Positions 1-11,287 of a stretch of 64,000 nucleotides of DNA are shown here, piece by piece (within the stretch, counting starts at the first letter, position 1; every line of letters begins with the position of its first letter). Position numbers and translations under genes: made by a program. Source of the stretch: Balamuthia mandrillaris (Eukaryota; Discosea; Longamoebia; Balamuthiidae); NCBI GenBank assembly GCA_031835245.1, contig JAVKOQ010000140.1:1-64000 (forward strand), given 5' to 3'. Under the pieces are notes generated by a model. It searched no databases, had not been told where the DNA came from, and saw only the letters and a program-made list of their open reading frames with translations.

Positions 1-1
1 G

Positions 2-1800
2 CCCACTTATTCTTTGCCGACCCCTCACCACAACGAATATACCGCCGACGCCACCACTGCCGCCTCAGCTGCTCATGGCCTTCCTCCGCACCTCTCCCCA
101 CCTCTCTCCGGAAGCGGCGGTCGGGAAGGTAGCAGACGCTCACGGCATCACCACCACCACCATCACCACAACAGCAACAACTCAGCTTCTTCTCCACAAA
201 GCGGGCAACCCCTCAGTAGCTCTGCTGGCGCTGGTGCTTCTTCCTCTTCTTCTTTGCCTGGGGGAGTGGTCTATCAGGGGGAGAGGAATGCGGCGGGACA
301 GCCGCATGGGCAGGGCACCATGACCTGGGCCAACGGCAAGAAGTACTCCGGCTCGTTTAGGGAGGGAGTGCCCCATGGCAGAGGTGTCATGCACTGGCCC
401 AACGGAGAGCGTTTCGAAGGTTTTTTCTACCGTTCTTCTCGCTCTTTACTACGTTGTTCTATGTCTCGTTCTCGTTCTCGTTCTCGTTCTCGTTCTCGTT
501 CTCGTTCTCGTTCTCGTTCTCGTTCTCGTTCTCGTTCTCTTTCTCGTTCTCTGTATTCTTGTCTTGCGTTTAATACTTGCCTCTCAACTGATAACAACGA
601 TCCAACAGGAGAATGCAAAAACGGCAAAGCTCATGGATTCGCCATCCGAATCTACCAAAACGGCACAAAGTATGAGGGCTATTGGGTGGAAGATCAGGAA
701 GAAGGCAAAGGCACGATGACCTGGGCAGACGGTCGGGTCTACTCGGGGGACTGGAAGGCAGGCAAACGTTGTGGCTATGGCGTGATGACTTGGCCGGATG
801 GTCGGAGATATGAGGGTGAATGCAAAGATAACATGGTAAAGCTTCGTTTTCTGAAGTTTTTTCTCTCCTCTCAGCTTGTATTTCTCTGCGTTTTTCTTAG
901 TTCTGTCTCGCTTCTCTTCTCTCTTCTCTCTTCTCTCTGTATTTCGCTAACCAACCCATATAAACACAAACAAAACAGTGTCATGGGTTTGGAGAGTTTG
1001 TATATTCCAACGGAGATGTGTACAAAGGAGAGTGGAAAGAGGACAACAGACACGGCTTAGGGAGTTACACCGTGACCAAAAGAGGAATATGGGAGCTTGA
1101 TAAACCAATTGGCAAACATTCAAAACACTTTGTTGTGCCATCGTCATCCTCTGCAGCATCTTTGCCTTCAACATCAACAACCGTCGCCGCCGTGAAAGAA
1201 AAGGAAAAAGAAAAAGAAAAAGAAACGCGAACGACATCAACAGAGAAAAAGCGGGGCAGCCATAAACATCTGAAGCGGTCCTCTGAGATCGCTTGTAAAC
1301 ATGGAGATTGTACGTTTCTCTTTTATCATCAACATTCTTCTCCTTTTCCTTCTCCTCTCGCCCTTCCTAATCCTTTTTTTAAAAAAATTGACATTCATCC
1401 TTTCGTTTCTTTGCTTCTATCCCTCTTTTTCTCCCACAACGAAATAACAGTTGCCGACCACGAAAGAAAGATAGGGCTACTATCCGGAGATCCGAAGCTA
1501 GTGTCCTCCCTCTCTCTCCCCGAAATGGAGGACCTGCTCGCAACCCTCAAGCTGAGCTGCGATCGCGTCTCCCAAATGCTCCTCTCCGCAGCCAAGGAGG
1601 AGGTCAAGCAGGCCAAAGAGAGGAACGAGTGCATCGTGTGCATGAGCGAGAACATCGACACGCTGTGCCTGCCTTGCGGTCATCTCATACTTTGTCACGT
1701 CTGTGCGGCGTCCATCGTGAACCAACAAGCAAAGGACAAGGTGCGCTGTCCTTCCTGTCGGACGGCCATCGTCAGCACCGTTAAAGTGTTTGGCAAGTGA
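2..1800 (+). CDS. MORN-repeat protein with C-terminal RING finger (5' end outside window)
   Basis: Probable E3 ubiquitin ligase with a membrane- or lipid-associating MORN platform. The first frame is open to the left edge with no in-frame ATG before the repeats, so the N-terminus is missing. Exons are about 2-419, 609-835, 979-1309 and 1451-1800; all junctions keep frame and use GT-AG. At least five MORN units follow a His/Ser-rich lead, with motifs such as GQGTMTWANGKKYSG and GYGVMTWPDGRRYEG, and GFGEFVYSNGDVYKG created by splicing. A basic linker and a predicted helix precede a C3HC4 RING (CIVC, CGH, CHVC, CPSC) in the last 60 residues. MORN plus RING resembles plant and protist MORN/RING proteins; the substrate is unknown. 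Intron 1 holds a hexamer repeat. The fold calls are firm and the function is inferred. Confidence 0.85.
464..550 (+). repeat. (CGTTCT)n microsatellite in intron 1 of the MORN-RING gene
   Basis: About fourteen near-perfect copies of a pyrimidine-rich hexamer on the sense strand. It translates as Arg-Ser or Val-Leu runs in open frames but lies wholly between a GT donor at 420 and an AG acceptor ending at 608. Confidence 0.9.
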
Positions 1801-1805
1801 ATAAA
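1800..1805 (+). promoter_or_regulatory. AATAAA polyadenylation signal overlapping the stop codon
   Basis: The last base of the TGA stop of the MORN-RING gene is the first base of AATAAA. Several more AATAAA-like hexamers follow to 1850, so the 3' UTR is probably very short. Confidence 0.5.
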
Positions 1806-1915
1806 GCAAAAAATAAAGAAAAATAAAAATAAAAAAATAAAGAAAAAAAAATACTGTTGGAGAAGAGAGAGGAGAAGAGAGTGGTCGACAAAAAACATCA
1901 CAAAAAAAAAAGAAA

Positions 1916-2002
1916 TCCGGCAACCCGGACTCGAACCAGGAACCAACGGAAAGCTATTGTAACAACTACAGTCCGCTGCGCTACCAATTGCGCCATTGCC
2001 GG
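1916..2002 (-). tRNA. tRNA-Tyr(GTA) with a 14-nt intron
   Basis: Reading the minus strand: acceptor CCGGCAA pairs with TTGCCGG plus discriminator A. The D arm is GCGC/GCGC with an AATTGGTA loop, and the T arm is CCTGG/CCGGG around TTCGAGT. The anticodon stem GCGGA/TCCGT encloses a 21-nt loop. Removing 14 nt after position 37 leaves CTGTAGT with anticodon GTA. A position-37 intron is typical of eukaryotic tRNA-Tyr. No CCA is encoded. Confidence 0.93.
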
Positions 2003-2131
2003 TTGTTCTTCTTTCTCTGCAAAATTAAGGTAAAAACTAAGAAAAATATATTTTGTGTCGACAGCAAAGAAAAAAACAAAAAGGAAGTTTCCTCGAATCC
2101 CCTTTCCCACAACAACAAGCAAGAGAGCGAG

Positions 2132-2923
2132 ATGTCGTACGTTGGAGGCGGCGGTGATGCTTGGCCAAGTGGCAACGTTGCAGCGGCAGTGGGATGCATG
2201 CACCTCGCTCCACATGGGGACGGAGCGGCTGCCTCCACGACAACAACCTTGCAGGCCGAGCGTCATGAGGAGGCGAGCTCCTCGTCCACCATCCCCAATG
2301 CTCCTGCTGTTGCCTCTGTGGCTGGTTCGTCATCATCATCATCTGCTGCTTCTTCCTCGTCTTTTTCCAGCACCCTGCGCCTGCTACGCCCTTTTCCTCC
2401 TGCTGCTGGCGGTGCCCTCTACCACCAACGACGACATTGGCACTACTCCGTAGCTGGCTCAACCCCGTTGTGGCTCTACCAGCAGCTGGAAGCTCGGCGT
2501 CGCCTCCATAGTCGTCTTTCTGCTGCTCCTGCTTCATCTTTTGTTACTGCTGTTCCTGCTCCTGATGATGATGAAGAGGAGGAGAACATGATCACTGTGG
2601 CGGAGTGGCTCAAGTGGTACCTGGCTGCACACCCTAAGGAGCTCAAACAAGCTCTCACTATCCTCAAAGTTCGTTTTTTTGCTTCTTCTCTTATGTTCTT
2701 AGCTTCTTCTGCTTCTGCTTCTGCTTCGTTCTTCTTGTTCTTCTTCATTCTTTGAGTGCTCATTTCGCTGTGTACCTTTTTTAAAAAATAACAGGCAGCA
2801 ACGGTATTTGGAGGAACTGTGCTGTGGTTCCGTTACTGGCCGCCAACAGAACTGGAGCTGCCTTCCTTAGAGCTCATCTCACCATCTGCAATTCTTCCCT
2901 CTCTGCAACAATCCATCCTTTGA
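2132..2923 (+). CDS. hypothetical protein, Ser-rich with a hydrophobic C-terminal segment
   Basis: Two exons, 2132-2668 and 2795-2923, join in phase 0 at AAA|GTTCG and ACAG|GCA, giving 221 residues. The N-terminal 120 residues are Ser/Ala-rich and low in complexity. The C-terminal part begins with an acidic stretch, then has a helix-like segment (MITVAEWLKWYLAAHPKEL) and a hydrophobic piece spanning the splice (AATVFGGTVLWFRYW), possibly one membrane segment. I recognise no family. The start is the first ATG after the upstream stop region, in the context GAGATGTCG. It stands between a tRNA gene and the convergent myotubularin gene. Confidence 0.5.
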
Positions 2924-3072
2924 TGTGTCGGGAAGAAGAAGAAGGGAAGTACAGCAGAAGGAAGGAAAAACAGGTTTTTCTTCTTCTGTTTTTCTTTCTT
3001 TGGTTTTAACATTTTGTTTTTTTGTTAAAAGCTTGTTATAAACTGCACATATGAACTGAAATAATGCATCGT

Positions 3073-6000
3073 TCAGGTTTGTTGCTTCTTGCCCAAAAAG
3101 AACCATTTCCGAACTGCTCCAGCCGGCTGTTTGGTTGCTGCGGTTTCTTCCCTCTGAAGCTTTCTTCCTTCTTCCGCTTCGCTTTCGTCTGGTTCTTTCT
3201 TCTTTCCTCCCTTTTCTTTTTCTTTTGGTTTTTCTTTTTCTTTTTCTTTTGCTTTTGGTTGTTGCTGTTGCTGTTGTTCTCCACGAGGAGACATCAGTCG
3301 TTGCGTCTCTGGTCGTTGGGGTTGTTGTTGTTTGTTGACTTTGTAGCTCTTCCAACTTGATGTTAATATTTCCTTCACTTCTCCTTGTTCTTCTTCTTCT
3401 TCTTCTTCTTCTTCTTTTTCACTCTCGTCCGTTTTATCGTCGTCGCTTTCTTCTTCAGGAGAGGAAGACGAAGAGTCAGAGGAAAACGCGGATTCCTCTG
3501 TTTGTTCTTCTGTAGTAAAGTCGGTCGTTGTTTCTCCCAACGACGACGAATCTTCTTCTTGTTCTTCGTCTTCCACTCGTTCTTTCCTCTTGTCTTCTGC
3601 TTCCTTCTTTTTATCCATCTGTAGTTCTTTCTTCTCTTCGACTTTGTTTTGTAGTTCTTCTGTCTTTCTCTCTTGTTTCTTAGCTTCTTCCAACATTCGG
3701 TCTTGCATGAATATCTTATACGTCAACCAACTGCTCTCTCTCTTCTTCTTTTCTTCTTTGCCCTTCTCCTTCTCTTTCTCTCCTTCCGTCCCTCCTTCTT
3801 CTGCCTTCTCTTCTTCCTTATCACCGCCTCTCGTTTGTTGAAGCAGTGCAGCCTTCAGCCGAGCGATCTCCTCGTCCTTTCTTCTCAGCAGCTCTCCAGC
3901 AAAAGTCTCAAAGTTGAAGTTGAGGAGGAGGGAGCTGCCCTCCACCCCTCTGAAGTAATAGGACTGCCACAGCCGCAGCTTGCGGAAGCTGCAGTTGGGG
4001 AGGAGCAGGTCCACGCTGCATGTGGTGGGGCTGAAGTTCTTGTTGGCCTCGTAGAAGTAGTTGCGGAGGTTCAGCGAGTCCAAATGGGTGTTTAGATACG
4101 TCCAAAGGGATTCCTATATGGCTTTCTCATATTAGTACAATATAGGAAAACAAAAAGAATTGGGAGAAGAGAGAAGACGACAAACCGTATTGTTGGCCAA
4201 GTCCACTTCCTTCCTCTCCTGCTCCGTGTTGAACAGGAAGGTGCCGTACTTGCACCCAAACATGCCGTCCATCAGCTCCACCAAGAAGTTCTCGTTGAAC
4301 TCGAACGCCAAGGGGAACTGCCCCATCAGCTGCCACACGCAATCCAGGAACTGCAGAAAGATGGGGGAGCGCTGCTTGGCCAGGTTGTTGTGCTGCTGCT
4401 CCTTCTGTTTCTTCTCGCCCCTCTTGCCTCGCCCGCCGGTCTTCTTCTTGGAGGTCTTGTGCGCGAAATGTCCGTCGTGCCCCAGGCGGAGGGCAAACTG
4501 GTGGCCGGCCCGCAGCCACTCCTTCTCCACGAGCACCTCGAAGCCCACGATGGTCCTGTAGTAGGGGTCCAGGAGGAGCTGCGCCAGGCTGACCAGCTGA
4601 GAGGTCCTGTCCCAGCCGTCGCTGCAGTGCACGACCACGGGCTCGCCGAGGCGGTGCACGAGGAGGGCGGCGCGAACGGCGGATTGCAGCAGAAGCTTGA
4701 CATGGTGCAGCCATTGGGTGGCGTCCAACGCGGAGAACCATTTGTCGGCGTTGTTGTCGGAATTGTTGTCCGATGAAGCGGAGGAAGAGGGGAAAGAGGA
4801 GGAGTCGAGAGTACTGTCTTTGTTGCTGTTCTTTTGTTTTGTCGTTCTCTTGCTTTTGTTGTTGTTGCCATTGCCGTCCGAGGAAGAGTTGACCATTCGA
4901 AGGAATCGAGAAGAGGTGTTCTTTTTCATGTTGCCGTCCTCTTGGTCTTGCTGTTGGTGCTTGGAGGAATGGGTACGAAAGGTGGAGACAGAAGAAGTGC
5001 TGGAGGTTTCATCACTTGAAAGGAGAGAAAGATCATCTCTGGAGTTCATCATGGAAAGGCCAACGTCGTAGCCGGCTGCCGTTCCTCCGTAGGTCTCCGC
5101 CAGGTCTCTCACACGACGCAAAGAGTCACGCATTACATGTATGTTTGCTATTCCTGTTTTTTTTGGTTTGTTAATGTTGAAAACCGAGAGAAGAAAAAGA
5201 AGAAGAAGGAGAAGAAGAGACTTCACAAAAGAAAGAATGGTAAATACCAAGAAAACTGAGGGAACAATTGGCATAATCCCCAGCCAGTTCGTAGCCAGCG
5301 CCCATAGCCGTATTGGCCATAGCATTCGCTTTCGGTCTTGCATCCAATATATGAAGACGAGTGGCGTTGGGTGTGGCTTTGAGGATGGCTTGCAATAAGT
5401 TTTGATCCTCGGGGCAGGAGTTGCGAGAAACTCCGGTTTTGGGCTGACTGCAACGAACGATGCTTGCTTGTGTAGCTGGGTGCTTCCATGAGAGAATAGG
5501 TATTCTTCCTGTTATTTAGAAGGAAGATGACGAAGAAGAAGAATAGCAATAAGAAGAGAAGAATAAGAAGAACAAGGGAGTGAAGAAAAGTAAGTTGATA
5601 AGAGAGAAAACAAGAAGAAAGAGAGAGGACCTCTTGATCGGAACTTTGCAACAGCAAAGAGAGCGGAATGGGAGATGCCATCCGGCACCACGAATACAGC
5701 CGGATAAGAAGAACACAGTGAGTAATCCTGATTGATGGCCGTGATCTTCCACTTGCTGCTTCCGCCTCCTATTTCCTCCTCATCCACTCCAACTCCTAAC
5801 CGTCGATACTCGGCCCAAGGGTTGTAAATATTCCATCCATCCTCTTGAAGCTGAGAAATAGATGAAAGGCGGGAAGAGGAAAGAGCAGGGGATGATGATG
5901 ATAAGTAACGTGGAGACAATTCAACGCTGTGGATTGGACGATAGCGAAACGCAAAGAAACGCGTGATGGGCGTTTGGAGGCAGCGAAGGAGAGTGGTGAA

Positions 6001-7627
6001 GACCATGCGGCGAGGAGGAAGACCGCCCTCATAGACTGCTGTATCTTTGTCAAAACAAAGACGAAAGATACGAAGATCCTTTGTTTTGTTTTTTGTTTTT
6101 CAACGAAATAAATAAGAGAAAGAAAGAAAGAAAGAAAGCGAAAGAAGAAGAGAACCTTGAGGTAAAGATCGATGCGATAGTCTTCCAAGCCACTACCGCC
6201 ATGGTTGCGGCCACCGTGTTTGTCCATCGATTGAATGCAATGAACCGGAAAATACTAAATGAGATAAAAAAACGAAAGTCAATATAAAGAAAGTTAACAA
6301 GAGACCACACAGTACCCAAAAAGAAAAAGAAAAAGAAAAACAAAAAGAAAAACAAAAAGAAAAACAAAAACAAAAACAAAAACAAAAACAAAAACCAAAA
6401 CAAAAACAAAAACAAAAACAAAAACAAAAACAAAAACCAAAACAAAAAGAAAGGAAAAATATACAAACCGAATATTCAATATGTGGCTCATCAAAATAAA
6501 AGATAACTCTCCAATTCGTTATGAACAAAGTGCAGCCAGCAAGAATGGGCCTCATGCTGAACGGAGTTAGCGTGCGAGTTCGAACTCCTGGTTGCTCGCA
6601 TAGGACCTTCTCTCCTTGCAGCAGAGAAATGCCGTGAGGGAGAGGCAGCTCGGTCGTGTTTTCTAACGCTAAAATGGTGTTTGGTGCTTGTTCCAAAAGC
6701 CCGCTCACTCTTATCTTGTGTAAATACTACAACAACCAGTAATAGTAAAACAATGTTAAAAGAAAAAGAGAGAGAGATGGAGAAAGAGAAAGAGAAAGAG
6801 AAAGAGAAAGAGAAAGAGAAAGAGAAAGAGAAAGAGAAAGAGAAAGAGAAAGAGAAAGAGAAAGAGAAAGAGAAAGAGAAAGAGAAAAAGAAAGAGAAAG
6901 AGAAACGACGAACGAGAAACGACGAAAGAGAAAGAGAGAATGAAAACTAACCTTTCCAACAATATACCACTTTTGAGAGTTGGTCATCACAACAGTCAGA
7001 GAGTCGCTCGAGTTCAGTATTCTCTGCAAAAGCCCTATTCGTGACTCCAACAAGTTTAAGTACATCTCCATCTCCTCCCTCGCTTGACAGAGTTTGCTTT
7101 CGGCAGAAGTCAAAGCAAAAGGAGAGGAGTACACTTGTCGAGCAGTCAGCAAGCCTCCTTCTGATTCCTCTTCAGTTGTTTCGTTTTCTTCTTCTCTGCT
7201 TTCGTACTTTTTGTTTCTTCTTCTCGTTTCTTCTTTAGAGGAAGAGGAGGAAGATGAGTCGCTCAGTTGGTCATCATTTAAGAGAGAAGAAGAGGAAGAA
7301 GATGAAGATGAAAACGAAGAAGACAGAAAAGACGAAGAAGCTTCCAAAGAAAGCGTGATGGAAGAAGATAAAGAAGAGGATGCATCTGAAGCGAGAGAAG
7401 AAGAAACAGGGGCAGGGTAGTCTTTGCTGGAAGGAGTGAATATAGAGCGGAGACTGCGATCAGACTTGGGGTGAAACTTGCTGGTGCTTCTGGAGGTTAA
7501 AGAGCCAGAATTATACTTTGCTTTCTTTGGTGCTGCGTTTAACGCCTTTTATTGTTGTTTAAAGCAGAAGAATGAGACAAAAAAAAAGAGAAAGAGAGAA
7601 GGAAGGAGAAGGAGAAGAAGAAAGGAA

Positions 7628-7673
<46 letters not shown>

Positions 7674-8140
7674 AAGAGACAAAGAGACAAAGAGAAAGAG
7701 GTATAAAAAGTCCCAAAAAGCGAAAATACGAAAACATAGAATAAACTGCCACAAAGAAGTTCAAAAGCAGAAAACAAACCTCCACCGCTTTTCCGAGATG
7801 TTTGTTCAGCACGAGCAGCTCCTCCAAAGAGTACCGCTGGCTGCTTTCGCTCCTCGTTTTTCGGATCACCTCCGTCAAAACGCACTCGGCCGAGGATAAC
7901 AGCACCACCTTCAGCTGCGTAACATGGGTCGAGTCGTTTTCTGTTGTTCAGAAGAAGAAAAACAAAAACAAAGTTAGTTTTATAGGGAAAAAAAAATGAA
8001 ATATAGGACCCGTTACCAAATCGATTTCTTGTAACCTCTTTGTATTTGTCTCGGAATAAACGCATGCAATGGATCCATTCTGCTTTTTTTATGATGGAGG
8101 AGGAGGGGCTGTCCGGGGCCGAACCTGCTGCTCTGCTCAT
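3073..8140 (-). CDS. myotubularin-family phosphoinositide 3-phosphatase
   Basis: Nine exons (8140-8017, 7940-7780, ~7515-6952, 6714-6469, 6254-6156, 6078-5631, 5508-5248, 5153-4186, 4113-3073) join in frame to about 1303 residues. Known members remove the 3-phosphate of PI3P and PI(3,5)P2 on endosomes. An N-terminal region with a poly-Ser tract precedes a PH-GRAM domain ([15 protein letters not shown]). The phosphatase core has [37 protein letters not shown] and the active-site loop [12 protein letters not shown], so the CX5R cysteine and arginine are both present and the enzyme should be catalytic. A Ser/Lys/Asn insert precedes the active site and a Lys/Glu-rich coiled-coil tail of about 250 residues ends the protein. 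The start of exon 3 is uncertain by 9 nt. Introns carry long simple repeats. Confidence 0.93.
6316..6452 (-). repeat. (TTTTTG)n tract in a myotubularin intron
   Basis: CAAAAA units on the plus strand read as TTTTTG on the sense strand. The tract lies just inside the intron after the PH-GRAM exon, whose donor is at 6468. Confidence 0.85.
6761..6905 (-). repeat. (CTTTCT)n microsatellite in a myotubularin intron
   Basis: More than 20 copies of GAGAAA on the plus strand, meaning CTTTCT on the sense strand, between exon 3 (ends 6952) and exon 4 (starts 6714). Confidence 0.9.
7631..7669 (-). repeat. (CT)n microsatellite in a myotubularin intron
   Basis: An uninterrupted GA dinucleotide run on the plus strand, CT on the sense strand, in the intron after exon 2. 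Confidence 0.85.
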
Positions 8141-8514
8141 TCTTTGTAAGCAAAGGGGCAAGGCCTTGGTTGTTTGGTGACTTTCTTTTGGTGTTTTTTT
8201 AAATTTTTTTGAATTACAAAAAAATGAAAATAATTTTGCGGCTCTATATTATTTATGACGACATGGAAAGCTACAGGATATGTACTCAAAAGGAGAACGA
8301 TTTGAGCAACTGTTGGCCTCGAAATCGCATGTAGCACCGCAGGTCAAGAAGCTAGCATCTGCTGTGCCGGTGGCCTATAGTGGGCCTTTCAGGAGAGAAA
8401 AACCTTTTGTTTTTCCGTGTTATGCTTCTTTAGTTCTTTGGGGTTATCCTTTTTATTTCTGAAATATGACTAAAACTCTCTGAAGAATTAGCTACAAAAC
8501 AAAAAATGGGTGGC
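8141..8514. other. intergenic, promoter region of the myotubularin gene
   Basis: It holds the upstream side of the myotubularin start and the 3' flank of the secreted-protein gene, both on the minus strand. It is AT-rich in places. I see no RNA gene or further coding exon. Confidence 0.5.
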
Positions 8515-9280
8515 TTAATAGTAACCACCGTCCTGGACGTTACCGCCATCATATCCCGGAGCTTCAGGCTCAGGGAAGCGAATGTGAGGGATCTCATACT
8601 CGTACTTGATGTCAGGCACTTGGACGTTGGGAATCCTGGTGTTGGGCAGCTTGATGCTTGGATCTTGGGCAGTGTCAAGACTGGTCCGGTAATGGTGGGG
8701 ATCTGGATGTTGGGGATGCCCACCTTCTCCAGGTAGAGGTCATCCAAGCAGATCTCACGCGCAGGGATGCTGGGGATGCAGATCTCCTCCAGTTGGCTGT
8801 CCGGAATCTTGATGGGAGGAAGCTGGATCTTAGGGAACTTGATTTCTGTTTGTTTGGGAAGATAGAAGGGAGAGGAAGAGCAAGCAGAGAGGAGAGAAGA
8901 AAGGAGAGAGGGTGAGTGTGTAAGAAAATAAAACAAAGTCAAATTTGAGGACAGAGGTTACCAGGAATGTAGATGGTAGGACCCTTCACCTTTGGCAGCT
9001 CCAACTCGCCCATCTCGATCTCAGGGAAGCATACGTCAGGGACTTTGAGGTCGCCTGGGCAGATGTCTGGCACGACCACCTCGTCAAGGACAATATCCTC
9101 AAAACAGAGCTCAGGCATATCGATTGTGTGTTCATACTCTTGCCATTCGATCTCCGGTGCAATGTATTCCACGTCGTCTCCTCCGTCATATCCTCCATCG
9201 TAGGATCTGATGTGTTTAGGAGCGGCCGCAGATGCAAGACAGCAAAGGCCGAGCAAAGCGATAGCAACAAGCAGCTTCAT
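8515..9280 (-). CDS. secreted protein with acidic Ile/Pro-rich repeats; apparent one-base frameshift
   Basis: Exon 1 (9280-8962) opens with a signal peptide (MKLLVAIALLGLCCLASA), then an acidic part with Asp/Glu-Val-Pro-Asp-Ile-Cys units. Exon 2 (8845-8515) joins in phase and continues with short beta-strand-like units of the type FPKIQLPPIKIP and VGIPNIQIPTI, ending in a Gly/Asp/Tyr tail (GYDGGNVQDGGYY). Within exon 2 near 8668 the repeat pattern passes to the -1 frame: the upstream frame reads LPKIQ and then degenerates, while the other reads SIKLPNTRIPNVQVPDIKY to the stop. One extra C would give LPKIPSIKLP. I read this as a sequencing error or a recent one-base deletion in a real secreted, possibly wall or matrix, protein. 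Family unknown. Confidence 0.7.
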
Positions 9281-9344
9281 TGTTTGTAATGTGAGTTGAA
9301 GCACGTTGTGTTCGAATGGATGAAAGGAGAGTCTAAGCTAGCAA

Positions 9345-9354
9345 CTATTTAAAC
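9345..9354 (-). promoter_or_regulatory. TATA-like element of the secreted Ile/Pro-repeat gene
   Basis: GTTTAAATAG on the minus strand lies about 65 nt upstream of the ATG, in an otherwise mixed-composition flank. This spacing suits a short 5' UTR. Confidence 0.4.
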
Positions 9355-9849
9355 CTGGTTTCAAATCAGTTCGTTCTCGATCTGAAGCATTTGATTGAAA
9401 ACTTGTCCAAAAGCGTTACAGTTTGCTTTTGAAATGCGCTATAATGTTTGTATATTTTGTGTAGATTTCGTCAGAATTGTCTCATCTGTGATGATGCGAT
9501 AACAAAGGGGTCGACCTTGGCAACAGGAGAAGCACAACAGTACCTCGTGTTGGTTACTTGCCTCACTGTTAGTGAGGTGTTGCCTTGTGGAGATGAACTA
9601 AGGCGAAGTGAAAGCCCAATTATCGCTTGCGTCTTGGCGCAATTCCCTTCCGAATACTTCTTCGCTCCGTTGTGTGGTCTCATTTCTAACGTCGGTTTGG
9701 TCGTGAAACGGTATCCCTCTGCTTATCATCTCCGAGGGAGTGGATGAAATGGAATCCAGAAGTCACATTGAATAACCAAGGTTTGTTGCGTTGGAGTTTG
9801 GACGGAAGGATAATTAAATATGGAACGAGTTGTGTTATTGTGTGCTTTT
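9355..9849. other. intergenic, no gene recognised
   Basis: Between two minus-strand genes. Short open frames occur on both strands but show no conserved motif, splice structure or composition bias. Confidence 0.4.
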
Positions 9850-10779
9850 TTACATATCGCTCTCCAGAGCATAGCCATCACTGTCATCAAGCTCTCCTTT
9901 CAGAATCAGTATCCAATCCTGCAACATGGTGCAACAAAGAAACGTTTAAAAGAGCAAAAGAACGACAGCAAAAAGTGCTTGAGGTCACCCGAACAGGAAG
10001 GGAGTAGCAAGGGACAAAGAAAAATGAAAGGTTGAAGAGCAAGCATAACAGGGAGACGTACAACAAGCCACCAAATCCAAATGGTGAGAGTGCCCGTGAC
10101 CAACGTGCAGACCATGCACCCGTACAACATGGAGGCCAGCCGCCGGTCCTCAAAGTTGCAACACAGACAACAGAACGGAACGCATGGCAGGCAACAAAGA
10201 AACAGACTGATGAGCAGCTGGGCCACGCCTATTCCCACGTAGCCGAGATAGAACCGACCTGCTCCCCTGTTTGTTTGTTCGTGTGAGATGAAGAGAGAAG
10301 CGAAGAGAGAACGACAAATCAGAAAAGCAGAGAAGCAGAGAAAGCAAAGAGAAGCAGAGTAGAGAAGAGAGTGGAGGGAACGAACCAAGGACCCAATAAA
10401 AAGGTAAGAAGAAAGGCGCTCTTTTTCGATTTCTGCTGGTAGTCACAATCCAGGGTGCCTTTGTGGTTGGTGTAGCCTTCATCACAATGGCACTCTCCTG
10501 CTACGTCTTCGGAGGGTTTGACGCACGTGGCATGAGAAGGACAGTCCTCTGCGCTGTTACAAGCTTTGGGTAGGAAGAAAGCAAAGAGGATTTTTAGACA
10601 ACGAAGAGGACACTATCTAAAAGCAAGGTGGGTGGGGCAATACGTTGTTGACCAACAAGTGCATTTACAGTGGCGTGGCACAAACAACTCAATATACAAA
10701 ACAGAGCTGCAAACAGAGTCCAGCTCCACCCTCGTCCTCCAAACAACCGCAGAGTGCGTCGACGTTCCCTCGTTCTCAT
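9850..10779 (-). CDS. membrane protein with EGF-like region and TM2 domain
   Basis: Four exons (10779-10653, 10563-10386, 10266-10062, 9918-9850) join in frame to 192 residues. A basic N-terminus and hydrophobic stretch (LFAALFCILSCLCHA) form a signal sequence or anchor. A Cys-rich EGF-like segment follows (DCPSHATC and GECHCDEGY). The TM2 domain is clear: KSAFLLTFLLGPWGAGRFYLGYVG starts the first membrane hairpin, and WWLVDWILI, created by the last splice, is the family's signature end of the second. A short acidic tail follows. TM2 proteins occur in bacteria and eukaryotes (TM2D family) and their role is poorly known. The first donor (G|GTCAAC) is my choice because it preserves the signal peptide. 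Confidence 0.85.
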
Positions 10780-10884
10780 CTTGGCTTTTTTTTGTGTCTA
10801 TCATTTCATGTCGTCGTGGGTTTCCTAATTTCCATGTCGTCGTGAAAATGCTACTCTCCTGCCCTCTCTCGTAACCAACAGCAA

Positions 10885-11215
10885 GAGAGGAGAACGAGCA
10901 GAACGGTGTCGGACTCAAAGGCAGCGTTGCGCCGGGACCTGCCACCGCTGGTTTGCCTGCAGCTGTCCAACGGATGCCCTTGGAGCGAGAACGAAACTTG
11001 CCAGCGGATCGCTTCTGAGGGCCATTGGGAGATGCTCCAATAGGCCAGAGAGAACGGATGCACTTGGCAAGGAGACTTGCGCCTCTGCAGCCAAACACAA
11101 GCGGTGAGAGGACCTGCATAGCGGCTGCAAAGCATGGTCATTTGGAGACGCTCCAATGGGTCATAGCAAACGGATGCCCTTTCAGTATATTAGCGCGGGT
11201 ATGTGCCCTCTGAAC
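10885..11215 (+). pseudogene. eroded ankyrin-repeat gene fragment
   Basis: Three units of the ankyrin type seen in protist repeat proteins can be read: SNGCPWSENETCQRIASEGH, then ARENGCTWQG, then CIAAAKHGHLETLQWVIANG with CPF. They fall in different frames and are interrupted, with no start, so this is a relic rather than a gene. It lies on the plus strand between two minus-strand genes. I cannot tell from the sequence whether its parent was a host gene or an acquired one. Confidence 0.7.
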
Positions 11216-11287
11216 AACCATCCAGAGGTAGCAACGTGGCTTAAAGAGAACGTACACCATTGATAAAAAATAACACAAACCTTGATA

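Noticed and set aside
6560-6600. tRNA B-box-like sequence GTTCGAACTCC
   Set aside because: It lies in the PH-GRAM exon of the myotubularin gene and no cloverleaf can be drawn around it.
9448-10035. Plus-strand frames opposite the TM2 gene and its flank
   Set aside because: The minus-strand exons carry the TM2 signature; these plus-strand frames have no motif.
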